Assembly: GCF_020080835.1 (NCBI RefSeq)
Contig: NC_058167.1
Coordinates: forward strand, 5,934,459-5,998,458
From: Cotesia glomerata
Taxonomy: Eukaryota > Arthropoda > Insecta > Hymenoptera > Braconidae
Length of the DNA: 64,000 nt
Direction: 5' to 3'
Positions 34,886 to 47,660 of this stretch are shown piece after piece. Each line of letters begins with the position of its first letter. Positions within the stretch are counted from its first letter, which is position 1. A program made the translations under genes and the position numbers. Below the pieces are notes generated by a model. It worked only from the letters and a program-made list of their open reading frames with translations, had not been told where the DNA came from and ran no database searches.

Positions 34886-35841
34886 CTAAAAACGTAATGA
34901 AAAGAAACCGTAAGTGGACTCAGTTGTACCTATGAACGTGTATTATTTTACTATTTATGATATTGAAGTTAGCAGACGACCAAAAATTTTTAATTTTTTT
35001 TTAAATTAAATTACAACTAAAAAGACATTTATAAAAAATTGCACTTATAGTTTTTCAAGTTTTTAACATGTGATATTTTTTTTTTCATTGTATAATTGAA
35101 ATTTTTTTGATAAATTTTAAAATGTCAGCTAACTTCATTTTCATTACTATTTATGCATTACTAAATTTTTTAATGTATTTTTAATTATTATTAATAATAG
35201 TTTATTGTTTTGAAGATAATTTTATGATAAATATAATAATTATTTGAAATTTATTGAAAGATTTCTGTGAATTTAACTTTTATAAATGAAGATTAAAATT
35301 TATATAATTATAAGATTATAAGATTAAATTTATATAATTAATGATATGTTTATATAGTTAATGATAGATTAAAATTAATAATTAATGATAGAGAAGTATT
35401 TTTATAAATTACATATTAACTTATCGTGAAATTCTTAACATAAATGTTATCAATTTTTTTTTTTATTAAAATTTTTTTAATTAAAAAATTATCAAGTGAC
35501 TGCTAACTTTGATGATATAAAAATGTACTACATTGTACGTACGGTTTTTACAACTATTACTAATATGTTCATTCATATTATTTTTTTTTTTAAATAGTTA
35601 ATACTTTTTTTGCATGCCTGTTTATTGTTCTCATTTTTTTGTGAGTATTTTTATTTACTTTACATAAACAAAAAAAGTAATATAATTTTTTTTTTGCTTT
35701 ATACATTCGTAAGAGTTAGGTTAAAATAATTTTTAGCCTACATTTTTAATGTTAAAAATTTCAAAATTCAAATTACCATCATTTTTCTTTCATAAAGTTT
35801 CATGCTGTTATAATTAACAAAATATTCAGTAGTTACTTACC

Positions 35842-36668
35842 ACTTTCATATAAATAAAAACTGCAAGTTTCGATGATTTAATTATTAATTATAAGCACGT
35901 TGATAAATAACAGGTACGCTAGATACGTTGGACGAACACTCAGTACATTCGTAGTGTGATTAGACCTCACCTCACCCGTCTCAGCGTCCAGCGACATCCC
36001 GCCATTTTCTTTTACCCGGGAAATTTTTAATTTGAAATTTTTATCGCTCATGTAAGAGAGAATTCTGGTGACGATAATTTGAATAATTGATTCACAATTT
36101 TTTTATAGAGAACTGAATTTTCAACTTTACAATAAAAATAGACGTTTCTTATTGCAAATAATAAAAATTTCAAATTTGAATTCTTCCGGTTGAAAAAAAT
36201 TTAGAGGGGCACAGAGGGGAGGAGAACTGAACCGGAATACATTCATTTCTATGTGGCATGTATTATAGATTTGATTGGTAGCTAGGAGAGACTGTACATT
36301 TATATGAGTGTATAGTCGCTACTCCCAAAGATAGACCCATGTGGTTTTGTTTATCTTGTTACTTGTTGAATCAGTATTAAAAAACACTAACTATAATAAA
36401 CAGTGTATAAATATCATGAACAATTATTAACTTTTAAACAACTCGTTGAAAAACAGCTAATTTTTATAGAAATCAATAAATAGTGCACGACAGCATAAGT
36501 GTTTTTTGATACACAGCATTGAAGTGTTGAACATTATTAAATCATTAAAAGTACAGGTTAGTATTCTCAATACTTGAAAAAAAAATTAAAAATACTCTCC
36601 TTACTATTTGATAATCATTAATAATTTATTTACAGTAACAGTATATTAATTTACACAGATTTTTTATA
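35842..36668. promoter_or_regulatory. Divergent promoter region between minus gene and plus transposase
   Basis: Bounded by a minus-strand donor (GTG|GTAAGT at 35841) and a plus-strand donor (TACAG|GTTAGT at 36555/36556), so both genes appear to start with untranslated exons in this interval. A GC-richer core lies at 35930-36010. No TATA box was firmly identified. Confidence 0.4.
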
Positions 36669-36812
36669 ATGGAGAGAAAATTGAGTTCTTCACGGACAGC
36701 AGTATTTAGACGAAATAAAAGACTAGCTTTAGCTTTCGTTACTGCATTTCCAGGTGCAGAAGGTCCATCTTTACCTGAAAATGTTCTTAACACTGAAGTT
36801 ATATATTTTTAA
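36669..36812 (+). CDS. First coding exon of CACTA-like transposase copy B
   Basis: ATG at 36669, eleven bases after an acceptor-like ttacacag|. The open stretch is MERKLSSSRTAVFRRNKR with 47 codons before TAA. A donor within it (for example GAA|GTTATA at 36797/36798) would join in phase 0 to the exon at 38358. The motif RTAVFRRNKR matches the orphan exon at 27482-27610. The donor is weak, so the exact junction is uncertain. Confidence 0.5.
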   Translation: MERKLSSSRTAVFRRNKRLALAFVTAFPGAEGPSLPENVLNTEVIYF

Positions 36813-38357
36813 AAATATTATTATTATTATTATTATAACTATTTTTAATAGTGATAATATTATGAGCGGTCTATAATAATTTAAGCCATATGAGTAACTC
36901 GTGATACTAGATGAAAAATGTTTTTCATTATATCTTCGAAAATTTTAACAATATATTAAGGTTCCAATTTCGAAACAATTATTCACTATTTGTTAATAAC
37001 AAATTTATTTTCTAAATTTGTCTGGAGATTAAGTTTCTTTTTTCGGTTTGTCCAATCGTTTAATACCTGCATTGTTAGAATAATTTTTCGAAGCGTTTGA
37101 AAGATTTTTATAAATAAAGTAAATAATTCCGTTAAGAAGTTTGAAAGCATAAGGTAAAAGACCCAGTTATTAATACTGGATTAGTTATTGACACTTGCAA
37201 TTTTATTTTAATTAAAAAAAAGCAAGTTAGCTGTAATAAATTAATAAACATAATTTTTGAATTTTAAATTTTTAGAAAATTGATTTTTTGAAAACATTTA
37301 ATTTTTACAATTAGAATAAAATTGCAAGTATCAAACTACTAGGCCAGTGTCAATAACAGGGTCTTATGCCTTAAACCAAAAAAATTACTAATCTATAAGA
37401 GGATTATCATGAAAATTCGTTAGATTTGGCTATTGCTTAAAAAATTGCAAAATTTTTCTAATCATTTTCCTAATAAAATAAATTTCTTGATATAATACAC
37501 CGTTATAAATGTACTTCAGTAGATGATTAAAAAAATTTATTTTGTCTGAAAAATATTTTTTGAGTTTACTCCGTTTAAATTTTTCGACTCGGGTATAAAA
37601 TCGTTTTTTAAAGTAATAATAAATCTCGAACTAATTATATTTTTGTACAAATAGAAGATATTAAATTATCTCGATGTGATTTCTTAATTTTCAAAAATTT
37701 ACATTTAATGTTTTATTCAAAGTTTAATTTTTGTTAAAAATTTTTGAATAATTTTTATTAATTTAATTGTTAAGATGTTAATTAGTTTTAAATAGATATT
37801 AAGTAATAATATAATAAATTTTTTTTGTTGAACTTAGAGGTTTGAAACATTTAAAGCTGCATGCAACTTCAACTCTGTCTTCGTCTAGCGCATGAGATAT
37901 ATGTATCGGACCTCTTTATCGCACGTTCACAGTTGCATTAAAATTTTTTCATTAAACTCATCGGTAGAAGCTAGAAAAAAAGTGATTTTTGAATTTTTAA
38001 TTAGTTATTGCCTGGCCAGGATTTTTTGAAGTAACCAATTTTTTTATAATTAGATTAATTAACTTAAATAGCAATAAATTTAATAATTATTATATCAACT
38101 CAAAATCAACAGGTCGAATGTATGTATTGACAGCACGAAAAATTCAAAGAGCTGATTATTGACATACCATTGACCCTATTATTGACAGGTTCTTTATTAC
38201 AGTTAAATTAATATTAACAATAATCATTTTTACTAACTTATGCAAAACTATCAATAATTTTTATTATTTAAAAATTTTTTTAACACCTAGCTTTTCTATA
38301 TTTTTTAACAAATTTTTTTTTGTCAATTTTTTCTCATATGCTTTTTGATGATTCCAG
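36813..38357 (+). other. Probable intron, AT-rich
   Basis: No ORF or repeat recognised between the first exon and the acceptor gattccag| at 38357. Confidence 0.4.
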
Positions 38358-40987
38358 AATGCTGATCAAACAGACAAAGTACTTATGGATATTGACACTT
38401 CTTCAAGCAGTAATGATGATGATATAGTCGACCGTGTTAATCTTGAAAAGGAAAGTGGAGCAAGTGAAGAGAGAACCGATAATATCGCTTGTAGTTCGAG
38501 AGAAAATAATATTCACAATGAAAATTTCGAAGCAGACAATGATTGGGATGATGACAACGCTGCTCACAATGAAGATGAAGATGATGACGACGACGAAGAT
38601 GATGATGATGATGATGATGAGGATGAGGATGAAGATGATGAGGATGAGGATGAAGATGAAGATGATGAAGATGAAGATGATGACGACGACGAAGATGATG
38701 ATGATGATGATGATGAGGATGAGGATGAAGATGATGAGGATGAGGATGAAGATGAAGATGATGATCGTGATAACTCATACCTTAGTTTTAAGAACATGCC
38801 AACTGCAAAAATTCCGCTTATTCCAAAACTAAATATTACTGCAGAAGACCATATACTCACGACAATGGCTATGTCTGTTCGATATCGATTAACATATGAG
38901 GCTACACTCGGAAACCTAAAGTGGCTAAAATCTATTTATCATAAAAATTCAATTCCAACTACAAAAGAAAAGCTTTGGGCATGTCTTAGTCGCAATGGCA
39001 ACTTGTTGGAAAAGCACTATTATTGCTTACAATGTTCTGAATATTTAGGTCTAAAAAATTTAGAAACAAACAAACTCTCAGAACAGTGCAATTGTGGAGC
39101 TTGTGGACCTAATGATGAAGTAGAAGAAAATTTGAGTTATTTTCTTTACATTAATCTTTCAGCACAAATTCAGAATTTACTTACATTGCCAACTATAGAA
39201 AAAAATTTAAAATATAGATTTTGGAGAACGAAGACGGATCCTAATGGATACGAAGATATTTACGATGGTGAAGAGTATAAATCTTTGAGTAGTCCAGGAA
39301 ATTTTTTAGAAACATGGAATAATTTTTCTTTTACCATTAATACCGATGGATGCCAAGTTTCCAAGTCGTCGAATTCCAGCGCATGGCCAATATATGCTGA
39401 AATAAACGAGCTCCCTCCGCATCTACGAAAAAAGCATATGCTCCTTGCAGCAATTTTTGTTGGTGCAAAACACTCCGTCATGAATAACTTTTTCAGACCT
39501 TTTATGACTGAAATGCGAGCACTTTTCACTGAAGGTATAAACTGGAATCCTCCGAATTCACCTCAAGTAACATCAAGATTCATGGTAACTACATGCAGTG
39601 TAGATTCTCCAGCTTGAGCAGCAGTCACTTGTATGAAGCAATTTAATGGAAAGTTTGGATGCTTATACTGCTATTCTAAGGGTAAAAGCTTAAGTCGTGG
39701 AAAATTTATATATCCTTTATCGCAATGCTTCAAAAGATTGCGAACGGACGCAGAGTTCCGTATTGATATGATGAAAGCTTACGATAAAGGAAAAATAGTC
39801 CACGGAGTTAAAAATATCTCAGCATTAGTGGCATTACCATTGTTTAACATAAACAAAGGTGTAGTTGTTAAAGCCATGCACGCTGTATTTTCAGGTGTAG
39901 TTAAACTACACACTAAAATACTTATAACTAGCACAAAAACTTCATATTATGTTGGAAGTCCAAATCATCTAAAGTTAATAGATCAAAGTTTATTGAAAAT
40001 TAGACCTCCAACGTGCCGTTCTCGAAAACCCCGTTCGATATCTACTTATTCTAAATGGAAAGCATCGGAATGGAGAAATTGGCTGGATTACGCTCCTGTT
40101 TGCCTACAAGATATATTAGCACCGAAATACGTTCGTCATCTAGCATATTTGTCGGAAGCCATACATTACTTAAACAGTGATAGTATATCACTAGAAAATT
40201 TAGATCGTAGTGAGATGTTGTTGAAAAAATACGTACGCCTTTTTCAAAAATACTTCGGTTTGAGAAATATGACTTACAACATTCACTTACTGACGCATCT
40301 AGTAGCAGTTGTACGAAACTGGGGCCCAATATGGGCGCATGAAGCTTTTGTTTTTGAGTCTTAGAATAGACGAATCATGGAAACTATTACAAGTCCGCAT
40401 GCTCAGGCTGATCAAGTTGCGACGCGGTTTCTTATTAGTAAATTTATTATTTCTTCATTGTATGATGAAACCATTTCTCAGGAGACGAGAAATTTCATTG
40501 CTAAAACATTAAAGATATCTATCGATAATGATCGCATTGATATAAGAAACCGTATGATAGGCTTGGGAAAATATAAGACTCGTTCACCAACAAGGGATGA
40601 AAGCACAGCTTTAGCGAATACTGGATACAGACCTCAAAGTATCAATTGCTTCAAAAAATGTAGAAATTGAACGGCGTAATATATGAATGCACACACGAAA
40701 AAGAATAAATTCTTGTAACTCTACAGTTTTTGGATGGTTATAATATTTTTGGAAATATAACTGCGATAATAAGTTTCTCTGAAAATGAAGAAACTGTTAG
40801 TGGTCTACTCATTCAGCGATTAAAGCATGTCAATTATGTATTTTCTTCACTACATATTCATGAAGTAATGCTATGTAGTGATCTAGTTTTTATTAAAGAA
40901 TCGAAGCTAATAAAACCCGTCGTTAAAATTTTGGCGTCTAACAAATTATACGTGATAAAACAGCCAAATACCTGGGAGACAGACTAA
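38358..40987 (+). pseudogene. CACTA/EnSpm (Tnp2-like) transposase, copy B, main exon, broken
   Basis: Starts after acceptor gattccag|. A very acidic Asp/Glu run is followed by the same domain order as copy A: TYEATLGNLKWLK, CLQCSEYLG...CNCGACGPND, EDIYDGEEY, TDGCQVSKSSNSSAWP, CLYCYSKG, MHAVFSGVVK, NIHLLTHL. It ends at the WETD stop (40987). Interruptions: in-frame TGA at 39615-39617 and TAG at 40362-40364 (where copy A has Trp in ESWNKK), and frameshifts after 40670. Identity with copy A is moderate, so the two are old relatives rather than recent duplicates. Confidence 0.78.
38567..38764 (+). repeat. GAT/GAA/GAC triplet array encoding a poly-Asp/Glu tract
   Basis: About 66 acidic codons. 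A segment of roughly 100 bp (starting gatgacgacgacgaagatga) is present twice in tandem. Open frames on other strands and phases are shadows. Confidence 0.9.
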
Positions 40988-41316
40988 AAAAGGTAAATTA
41001 ACTAAACAATGATTCTTAAGTTTTGTAATGTTAAGTACCATGGGTATTAATGTATTTGTATAATATAATCACACATGAATATCACCAAAAAGTGTACAAG
41101 TAAACTTGATTTATATATATTTCTTATAATCAATGATATAGGTCAATGAAATCGCTTGTTGATTAATATATGTCAATAATCTCACGCTTTTTTTATAATT
41201 TATTCTATGGTTTTAAAAAAAAGTATGTTATAAAATTTTATGTCTATCTAAATAAATAATTACAATAGCTACAAATATACTCCTCTCTTACTTTTTAATG
41301 AACTTTGGAAAAATAC

Positions 41317-42545
41317 CAGGGTGATTAGGAATAACTTTCTTAGTGAAAAAATTTAGATAGAGGGAAAGATTCTAAGCCTGAAGTTCCTCGGTCATTTTTA
41401 AAAATTTTAAGTAGTTTTCGAGTTATTCACGGTTTTAATCCACCAATCATATGTGACAACTGGAATTTAAAAAAATATAAAAAAAGAAGAATATTACAAG
41501 TTGGCAACGTCGCATTAGTTAACTTAAAGTCATACATACATATATACATTTTATATTTATTTACTAAGTTCGTATTATTTAAAAATTCATAAGCATACAA
41601 TAAAACAAGTTATCAACCTCGAATATAATTTTAAGTAATTTGTCTTTGCTTTACTCGTTTACGATTTCAATAAATAATTATAATTGCGGGCATTTTTATG
41701 TAAATAATAATAAATGTAATATCAGTAAACAGAAATTACCCGAGTTAACTTTTGCTAAATCATATGAATACAGAATGTAAAAATTTCATTTTTGGGAATT
41801 TTAACACCTAACCGGTTAAAATTAAAAAGAAAGACAAAAACAAAAGGTTAAAAACAGGTAACAAAAAGATTTAAGTCGAAAAGTTAGACAAAATTTAAGT
41901 AAAAAATTAAAACAAAATTCAAGACAAAAAAGTAATACAAAAATCATAACAGAAAGTAAAACAAAAATCAAGACTTATTTTTTGTCTTGAATTTTGTCAT
42001 ATTTTTTGTCTTCATTTTTGTCTTACTTTCTGTCTTGATTTTAATCATATTTCTTGTCTTGAAGTTTGTCTCATTTTTTATCTTGAATTTTATTTTATTT
42101 TTTGTCTTAAATCTTTTTGTCCTTAAGTTTGTCTCTCCTTTTAATTTTAACCGGTTAGGTATTAAAAATCTCAAAATGAATTTTTTTACATGCTCTATTT
42201 ATTTGATTTAGCAGAAGTAAAATCAGGTACCTTCTGTATACTGATATTACATTTATTATCATTAATATGAAAATGCCTGTAATTATAATTATTTATTGAA
42301 ATAGTAAACAAGTAAAGTAAAGAACAAATTTAAGCTTTTAAAATATATATTTCTCCGAGATTGATAACGTGTTTTATTTTATGCTTATAATAATCTTTAT
42401 AGAATTTGAAGTTTTTAAATAATTAAAAAAATTTATGTATGATTTTAAGTTAACTATTGCGACGTTGTCAAATTGTAATATTCATTATCTTTTATATTTT
42501 TTTCAATTCCAATTCTTACATAGAATTGGTGAATTAAATTGGTAT
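41317..42545. mobile_element. Fold-back element with ~0.5-kb palindromic arms
   Basis: Left end cagggtgattaggaataact is similar to 56802-57030, which starts cagggtgatccaaaattact. From about 41445 the sequence forms a palindrome centred near 41980. For example, ggcaacgtcgcattagttaa at 41504 pairs with ttaactattgcgacgttgtc near 42452, and cacctaaccggttaaaat pairs with attttaaccggttaggta. The centre consists of aagacaaaa/tttgtctt words. No protein coding; ORFs here are repeat artefacts. Confidence 0.7.
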
Positions 42546-42734
42546 ATACCAATTTTTTTATCAAAAAAGTTATTAATTACAACAACTAGATGCGTCAGTA
42601 CGTATCGATAATTCGTACGTTAATATTAATTAACTTTCTACATTGATAGGTATAGGTAGCATATTTATACAATGCCGAACTTATTTTTCAAGTATTTTCA
42701 AATTGATCTAAAAAATTTTTCATTTTAAATTGAA

Positions 42735-42766
<32 letters not shown>

Positions 42767-43084
42767 TCTCTTGCTGCATGAAAACTATCTCAGAAAAAAT
42801 TACAGTTATTTTTATTTTATTGAAGAAAACATGCGCCGACTGTAATATAATAATACATACGGTCCTGGATCAACAAAATTATTCCTTTTCATTTCTTTAC
42901 AAATAATTAAAAATGCTGACAAAGAAAAAATATAAATAGAACATTAAGAAGACAATTTTTTTCTAATATCTCGATTCATTCGATTTTTTATTACTAAATG
43001 CCATGTGAAAAATAAATTTAAATATTTCTTTTATCATAATTCTTTAAAAATTTGTTATAAACAAATGCGTTATTTATAAGATCG

Positions 43085-43855
43085 GTTGGCAATTTTTTTT
43101 TGGAAATATAATTAGTAATCAGAATAATGATTTTAAGATAAAAAATCAAGTTTCAGCGTGAAAAATATTTTTTATTGCTTGAAATCGCATTCATTGTTAG
43201 TTAACAATCTATTTTGCAAGTCAATATAAATATTAAGGAAAATCTGTGCTTTTTTATTTAAATCCTCATACTTATTGCTCTTCTGATTGCGTGACAAAAA
43301 AAATTTTATTATTTCAATTTTTTATTCGTTTTTTAAATAAACGATTTGTTATAATCATAAAAAAATGAATTATCGCGCTAAATTTTTCTTTCAAATACTA
43401 TAAAAATATAAAAAAATGGTCTATCGTTTTTTAAGCAAAAACATTTTTTTATATTTTTTATTTAATTAAAAAAATTCTGATGCTTAGATCTTGCGTTTTT
43501 TTTTTCGTATTTGCTTAAAAAACGATAGAAAACCATTTTTGGATATTTTTATAGTATATATAAGAAAAATTTAGTACGAAAATTCATTTCTTTTATATCA
43601 AATCGTTTATTTAAAAAACGAATAAAAAATTGATATAAAAATTTTTTTTGTCATATTCATACAGAGCAATAAAAATGAGGATTTCAAAGAAAAAAAAATA
43701 GTTTCTTTAATATTTATGTTGACTTGGTAAAAAATTGTTAACTGACAAATGCGATTTTAGCAATAAAAATATTTTTTAAAATAAAGATTTTTATCTTAAA
43801 AATCATTATTCTGATTATTAATTATATTTCCAAAAAAACATTTTCAATGGCGTTT
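43085..43855. repeat. Second long palindrome (arms ~370 bp)
   Basis: Imperfect inverted repeat centred near 43465. Left-arm words (taatcagaataatgatttta, ttgttagttaacaat, aaataaacgatttgt, atggtctatcgttttttaag) recur in reverse order and complement on the right. AT-rich and noncoding, located just inside the right end of the CACTA-like element. Confidence 0.7.
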
Positions 43856-43869
43856 TTTTACCATGTAAA

Positions 43870-44223
43870 TATACCGTGTATTCACTGTTAATTTACAGTT
43901 TTAATACCGTGTATGCCACTGTATATTCATTGTTAACTTACAGTTTTCTCACCGTCCTATACACCATGTATTTACCGTTAATTTACAGTTTTTTATGCAA
44001 TACTGTGTATGCAACACCGTTTATTCACTGTTAATTTACAGTTTAGATACGGTATAACAATCGTATAATCTGGCGAAGTTTATCAAACCGTTTATCAACC
44101 GTTAAACGAATGGAACAAATAAACGGCGGTAGTAAACGGTTTATAAACGGTGCTTAAACGGTGTTAGGTCACGGATACGGTTTATAAACGGTAAAATAAA
44201 CGGTTCGCTCGAGGTTGCAAGGG
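43870..44223 (-). repeat. Right terminal and subterminal repeats of the CACTA-like element
   Basis: First an array of caccgtgtattcactgttaa-type units (four to five copies), then aaacggt/accgttta words to the terminus ggttgcaaggg. Mirrors the left end at 28728-29045. Confidence 0.75.
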
Positions 44224-45073
44224 AAATATAAAACACAAGTTACAGTAGGCTGACTAGGATTGGGAAATAATAATATACCATAATCGTAGGCAATAATATT
44301 ATTAACCCAGATCGTAGGAGTCGCAATAATAGGGAAAGACTTAATGATCTTAATTAAGTTGATAAAGTGATTTAAAAATAAAAAGTGAAAAAAAAATTTT
44401 TTTATTCTTATTATAATAATTTTAAGTTATCAATTTATTATATTATATTTCACCGATTGACTACTTTTTGTTATGTTGAAGAATGTAGCTGTCAATAAAT
44501 ACAACAAAAACAGCTTGAACTCTAAGTAAGGTTATGTTCAAGTTTATAATCGTCAGTGCCGGTAAAGTCCCCAGATTTTTTCAGACTTAGTTAGCTGGGT
44601 TAATCCTCTATTTTTGGATTCTCTCTCATGTTAATAACAAAAAGTGCAAATCAATCAAGTGGAAAATTTCTTTACGAAAAACTAAAAATCTGGTGGGAAA
44701 GCATGTATACACGGCTTACTTACTTCTTCTGTTGTAAGCATTTACTTTTACGTAATTTTCAGTTTAAAAGTGAAAAAATGGTAGTGTAATAATTGGGCTA
44801 TTTCTTGTGGCTCCACCCAGATGTGAAACTGCGCAGGTTCAAGGGACTGACTACCAACCTATTTGTTTTTAAAATTTGGTTTATCGTATAAAGAATCGAG
44901 TTTAAAAATGCTGAATTATGAGTAGTACTCTATAAATATAAAAATAAAAAAATAATAAACAATTATTCAAGATCGTGTCATAGTAAATTGACTTTGGAGA
45001 TTTTATTGTCTTGTAAGTCTTAATAATAACAAACAATTTCAATTAAAGTAATTAATTAAATAAATAAATAAAT
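44224..45073. other. AT-rich intergenic, nothing recognised
   Basis: No long ORF, no recognised repeat end. It would contain the promoter of the small gene that follows. Confidence 0.4.
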
Positions 45074-45470
45074 ATGAATAACGAGATGACTGATAAGATT
45101 GCAAGTAAGTTATTTTTTCTTGATTTTTCTGATTGTTAAAATTCCTGACTAAAGAAAATGATTAAAAAAAAGTATTTGAAATGATTAGTATTTCAATCAA
45201 TCTAAATACTTTTTAATCCTTCAAATAATTTTAATTATATCCTTCATTCAGGATTGAATTGTCCATAAAATCAAAAATATTTGACTGTTATTATTTATTT
45301 ATATCTGATAATTTAATTTAGTTACAGAAAAATTTAACAATATATTATCAGAAAGGAGTGAAATTTCTTGTAATGAAAGGCCAATAGATTTATCTGTTAA
45401 TGCTCCAATCAGCTCTGATCAGAATAACTATCAAAAATATCAGCAGTCTTTTCAACCTGAAACATGGTGA
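45074..45470 (+). CDS. Possible small two-exon gene, unknown function
   Basis: Exon 1 (45074-45104) encodes MNNEMTDKIA plus one base and ends at a consensus donor (|GTAAGT). Exon 2 starts at 45322 after aatttag| and the phases combine (A + TT). The product is about 59 residues, Asn/Gln/Ser-rich, ending QQSFQPETW. Overlapping the stop, another frame opens at 45464 (MVNQQTQQTQDRIVVPPGKA, 70 codons to 45676). A 1-bp frameshift could therefore have cut a longer protein in two. No family recognised. Confidence 0.4.
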
Positions 45471-45889
45471 ACCAGCAAACTCAACAAACTCAAGACCGTA
45501 TCGTCGTACCACCTGGTAAAGCGAGAGCAGCTTGGCGTAAAAGACACAACAATAGATCAAATATTTACATTCCCAGAACTTGTTTTTGTCCAATTGTCCC
45601 AATAATTGTGAAAATTGTCGTCAGTTTTGTGAAAACTGTCACTAATGTTCATAATGAAACAAAATATGCTATGTAACTAAATAATACGACATAACAAGAT
45701 TTGATAAAAAAAATAAAAGTATAAAATTAAATCTTTGTAGACAATTTTTTTTATCTAAATCTAACATTTAAAGCTTAGAAGCTATTATTAGATATAGAAT
45801 TATTCTTAAATTTTATGCTATACCAAGTTTTTTAATTACTTTTTGGATAATTATAAAAACACTTATTATCCTTACGTAGCATTATTGGT

Positions 45890-46156
45890 ATGGGTTTTAT
45901 AAATAGGTATGGGTTTTATAAATATCTCATTTCAAAAATAATCCACTTGATCAACGTAATACATTCTAAAGACAGTTTATTTTCAAGAAATACACATAAT
46001 TTACTTGTAAAACAATTAAAAAGAGGATTGATAAACAATGGAGTTAGAGAACAAAGATTTCTATTGAATACCATAATGCGATCTCCTTTAAATTATATAA
46101 ATAACATTATACTCTTCTGGTCTAAAATTATTAGTATTTCTCAAACATATAAGTAG
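45890..46156 (+). CDS. 88-codon ORF of uncertain status
   Basis: Starts MGFINRYGFYKYLISKIIHL and is rich in Ile, Asn and Lys. A short direct duplication (ggtatgggttttataaat) lies at its start. The region is AT-rich and the ORF may be chance; no domain seen. Confidence 0.2.
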   Translation: MGFINRYGFYKYLISKIIHLINVIHSKDSLFSRNTHNLLVKQLKRGLINNGVREQRFLLNTIMRSPLNYINNIILFWSKIISISQTYK

Positions 46157-46479
46157 TTTTTTAAACTTAATCTATCATTTGAATGAGCTTAAAGCTTTTT
46201 ATTACGTGTAGGAAATTACATTTAATCTTGGCAATCTTGCATTATAATTAATCAGTAGAATCAATTTCTAAAAATATAAGTAGTTATTAAACTTAATCAA
46301 ATACTTGGAGATGCTTTTAGAAATCCTAACACATAAAAAGAATTTTTATTTAATGTTAAATTAACAGCTACGTAAACTTTAATTAAAAAAATGTAAAAAG
46401 TATTAGACAACTTAAATTGGAAATTTCAAATGGTAATGGGTAGTTTAGGTTTCCCTAAGTTGGTTCTGGAAGTAGTTGT

Positions 46480-47660
46480 GCTGATCCAAACGTACCTAGA
46501 TCTAAAATCACGGGCTCCTGGCCTATGGCTGGGGAAGTGTTAAAACAGGCCGCTTTTAAGAAGCGCCACCTCGTTAATAATCTACTTACTTTAATTTTTT
46601 AATTAATTTGACTTGGCAATGAACCAAAATGGAGGTTTTTTGGTTTATTTTTCTGTCCATTGGTTGGATTCGCCGCGAATCCGAGTCGCCCTCGTGTGAG
46701 AAAATCTCGAATGAAACTCGATCGCGCGTGAAACCACAATTTATTGCGATATTAAATAATTCTAATTCAGTACTTAAGTTAGCTTTAGTTAGATTTAAGT
46801 TATTGTATGATTCTAATGGTGTACAAAACGACGTCTGGCCACGAACTCGTGCAAAAAAGGAAGACAACGAGGATCAATCGACGTGGATAAATCTTCGCCA
46901 AGATCATCATCGACGAAGCGAGAGGCTGTGCAGAGAGAACAAGACGGACGGATCGGAACTTGGAGTGAGCAAAAGCGGAGCAGGCGTGAAGTTGGAAAGC
47001 GGGCTGTCGAGCGTGCCAATGCTCCAGCCAATATAGGGTCATTCGAAACGTCGATATTGGAAAATTGATGATGGCGCCATCTCTGGAGTTCAACGCCAAC
47101 GACGGGACCGTGTCGAGGAGACAGGGGAGAGAAAGCACGAGGTGTGAGTGCGCAGGACATGTGATAGTGATTTCTTTTGGGCTTCCACGTTTTCCGTGGT
47201 TGTCGTGCACGGTGACGCATCTTCTGGGGTTAATTTTTGGAAATTTTTTCGTGACAATCCTCGTTGTTCATTACTCACGAGATAAATTTGCCTCACGAAT
47301 TTTATTTTAAAAGTTGGAAATTGTTAGTTCAGGTGTTAGCCAATTGAAATTCCCACGATAAATTGGCCTGTTGTCAACCATTGGAAAAATTGCTTAAAAT
47401 ACGACGTGCGGGTGAAGTCAACCGGTGGCCCCGACACACCGGAGTACTTTTTGAAGAAACGTCCTCAAGCCGAGGTGATAGGAAGTCATGTACGTTGACG
47501 GACGACGCTGCGCCTGACTGACTGGACACTGAGGTCTCTGTGTTGCAATTCGACCTGGAAGCCGAGGGCGATCGATGTGGTGAGAGACCCAGGACATTAG
47601 CTGAGTAGTCTATGACTAGGTGGGTGGCCACGTCTCCCTCTGAAATAGCTCTTCCGGATT
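46480..47660. other. GC-richer island without a recognised gene
   Basis: Base composition rises sharply over about 1.1 kb. Several overlapping ORFs on both strands have no family resemblance and no consistent frame. Possible readings are a solo LTR, a promoter/first-exon region of a host gene, or a decayed element. No terminal repeats or target duplication found. Confidence 0.35.

Noticed and set aside
38434..38860. Poly-Met, poly-His and poly-Ser ORFs
   Set aside because: Other frames and the antisense of the Asp/Glu triplet array of the transposase.
41968..42211. Lys/Thr-rich and Phe/Val-rich ORFs
   Set aside because: Both arise from aagacaaaa/ttttgtctt words at the centre of a palindrome.
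46586..47310. Several overlapping ORFs in the GC-richer island
   Set aside because: No consistent frame, no homology recognised, and GC-rich DNA keeps frames open by chance.
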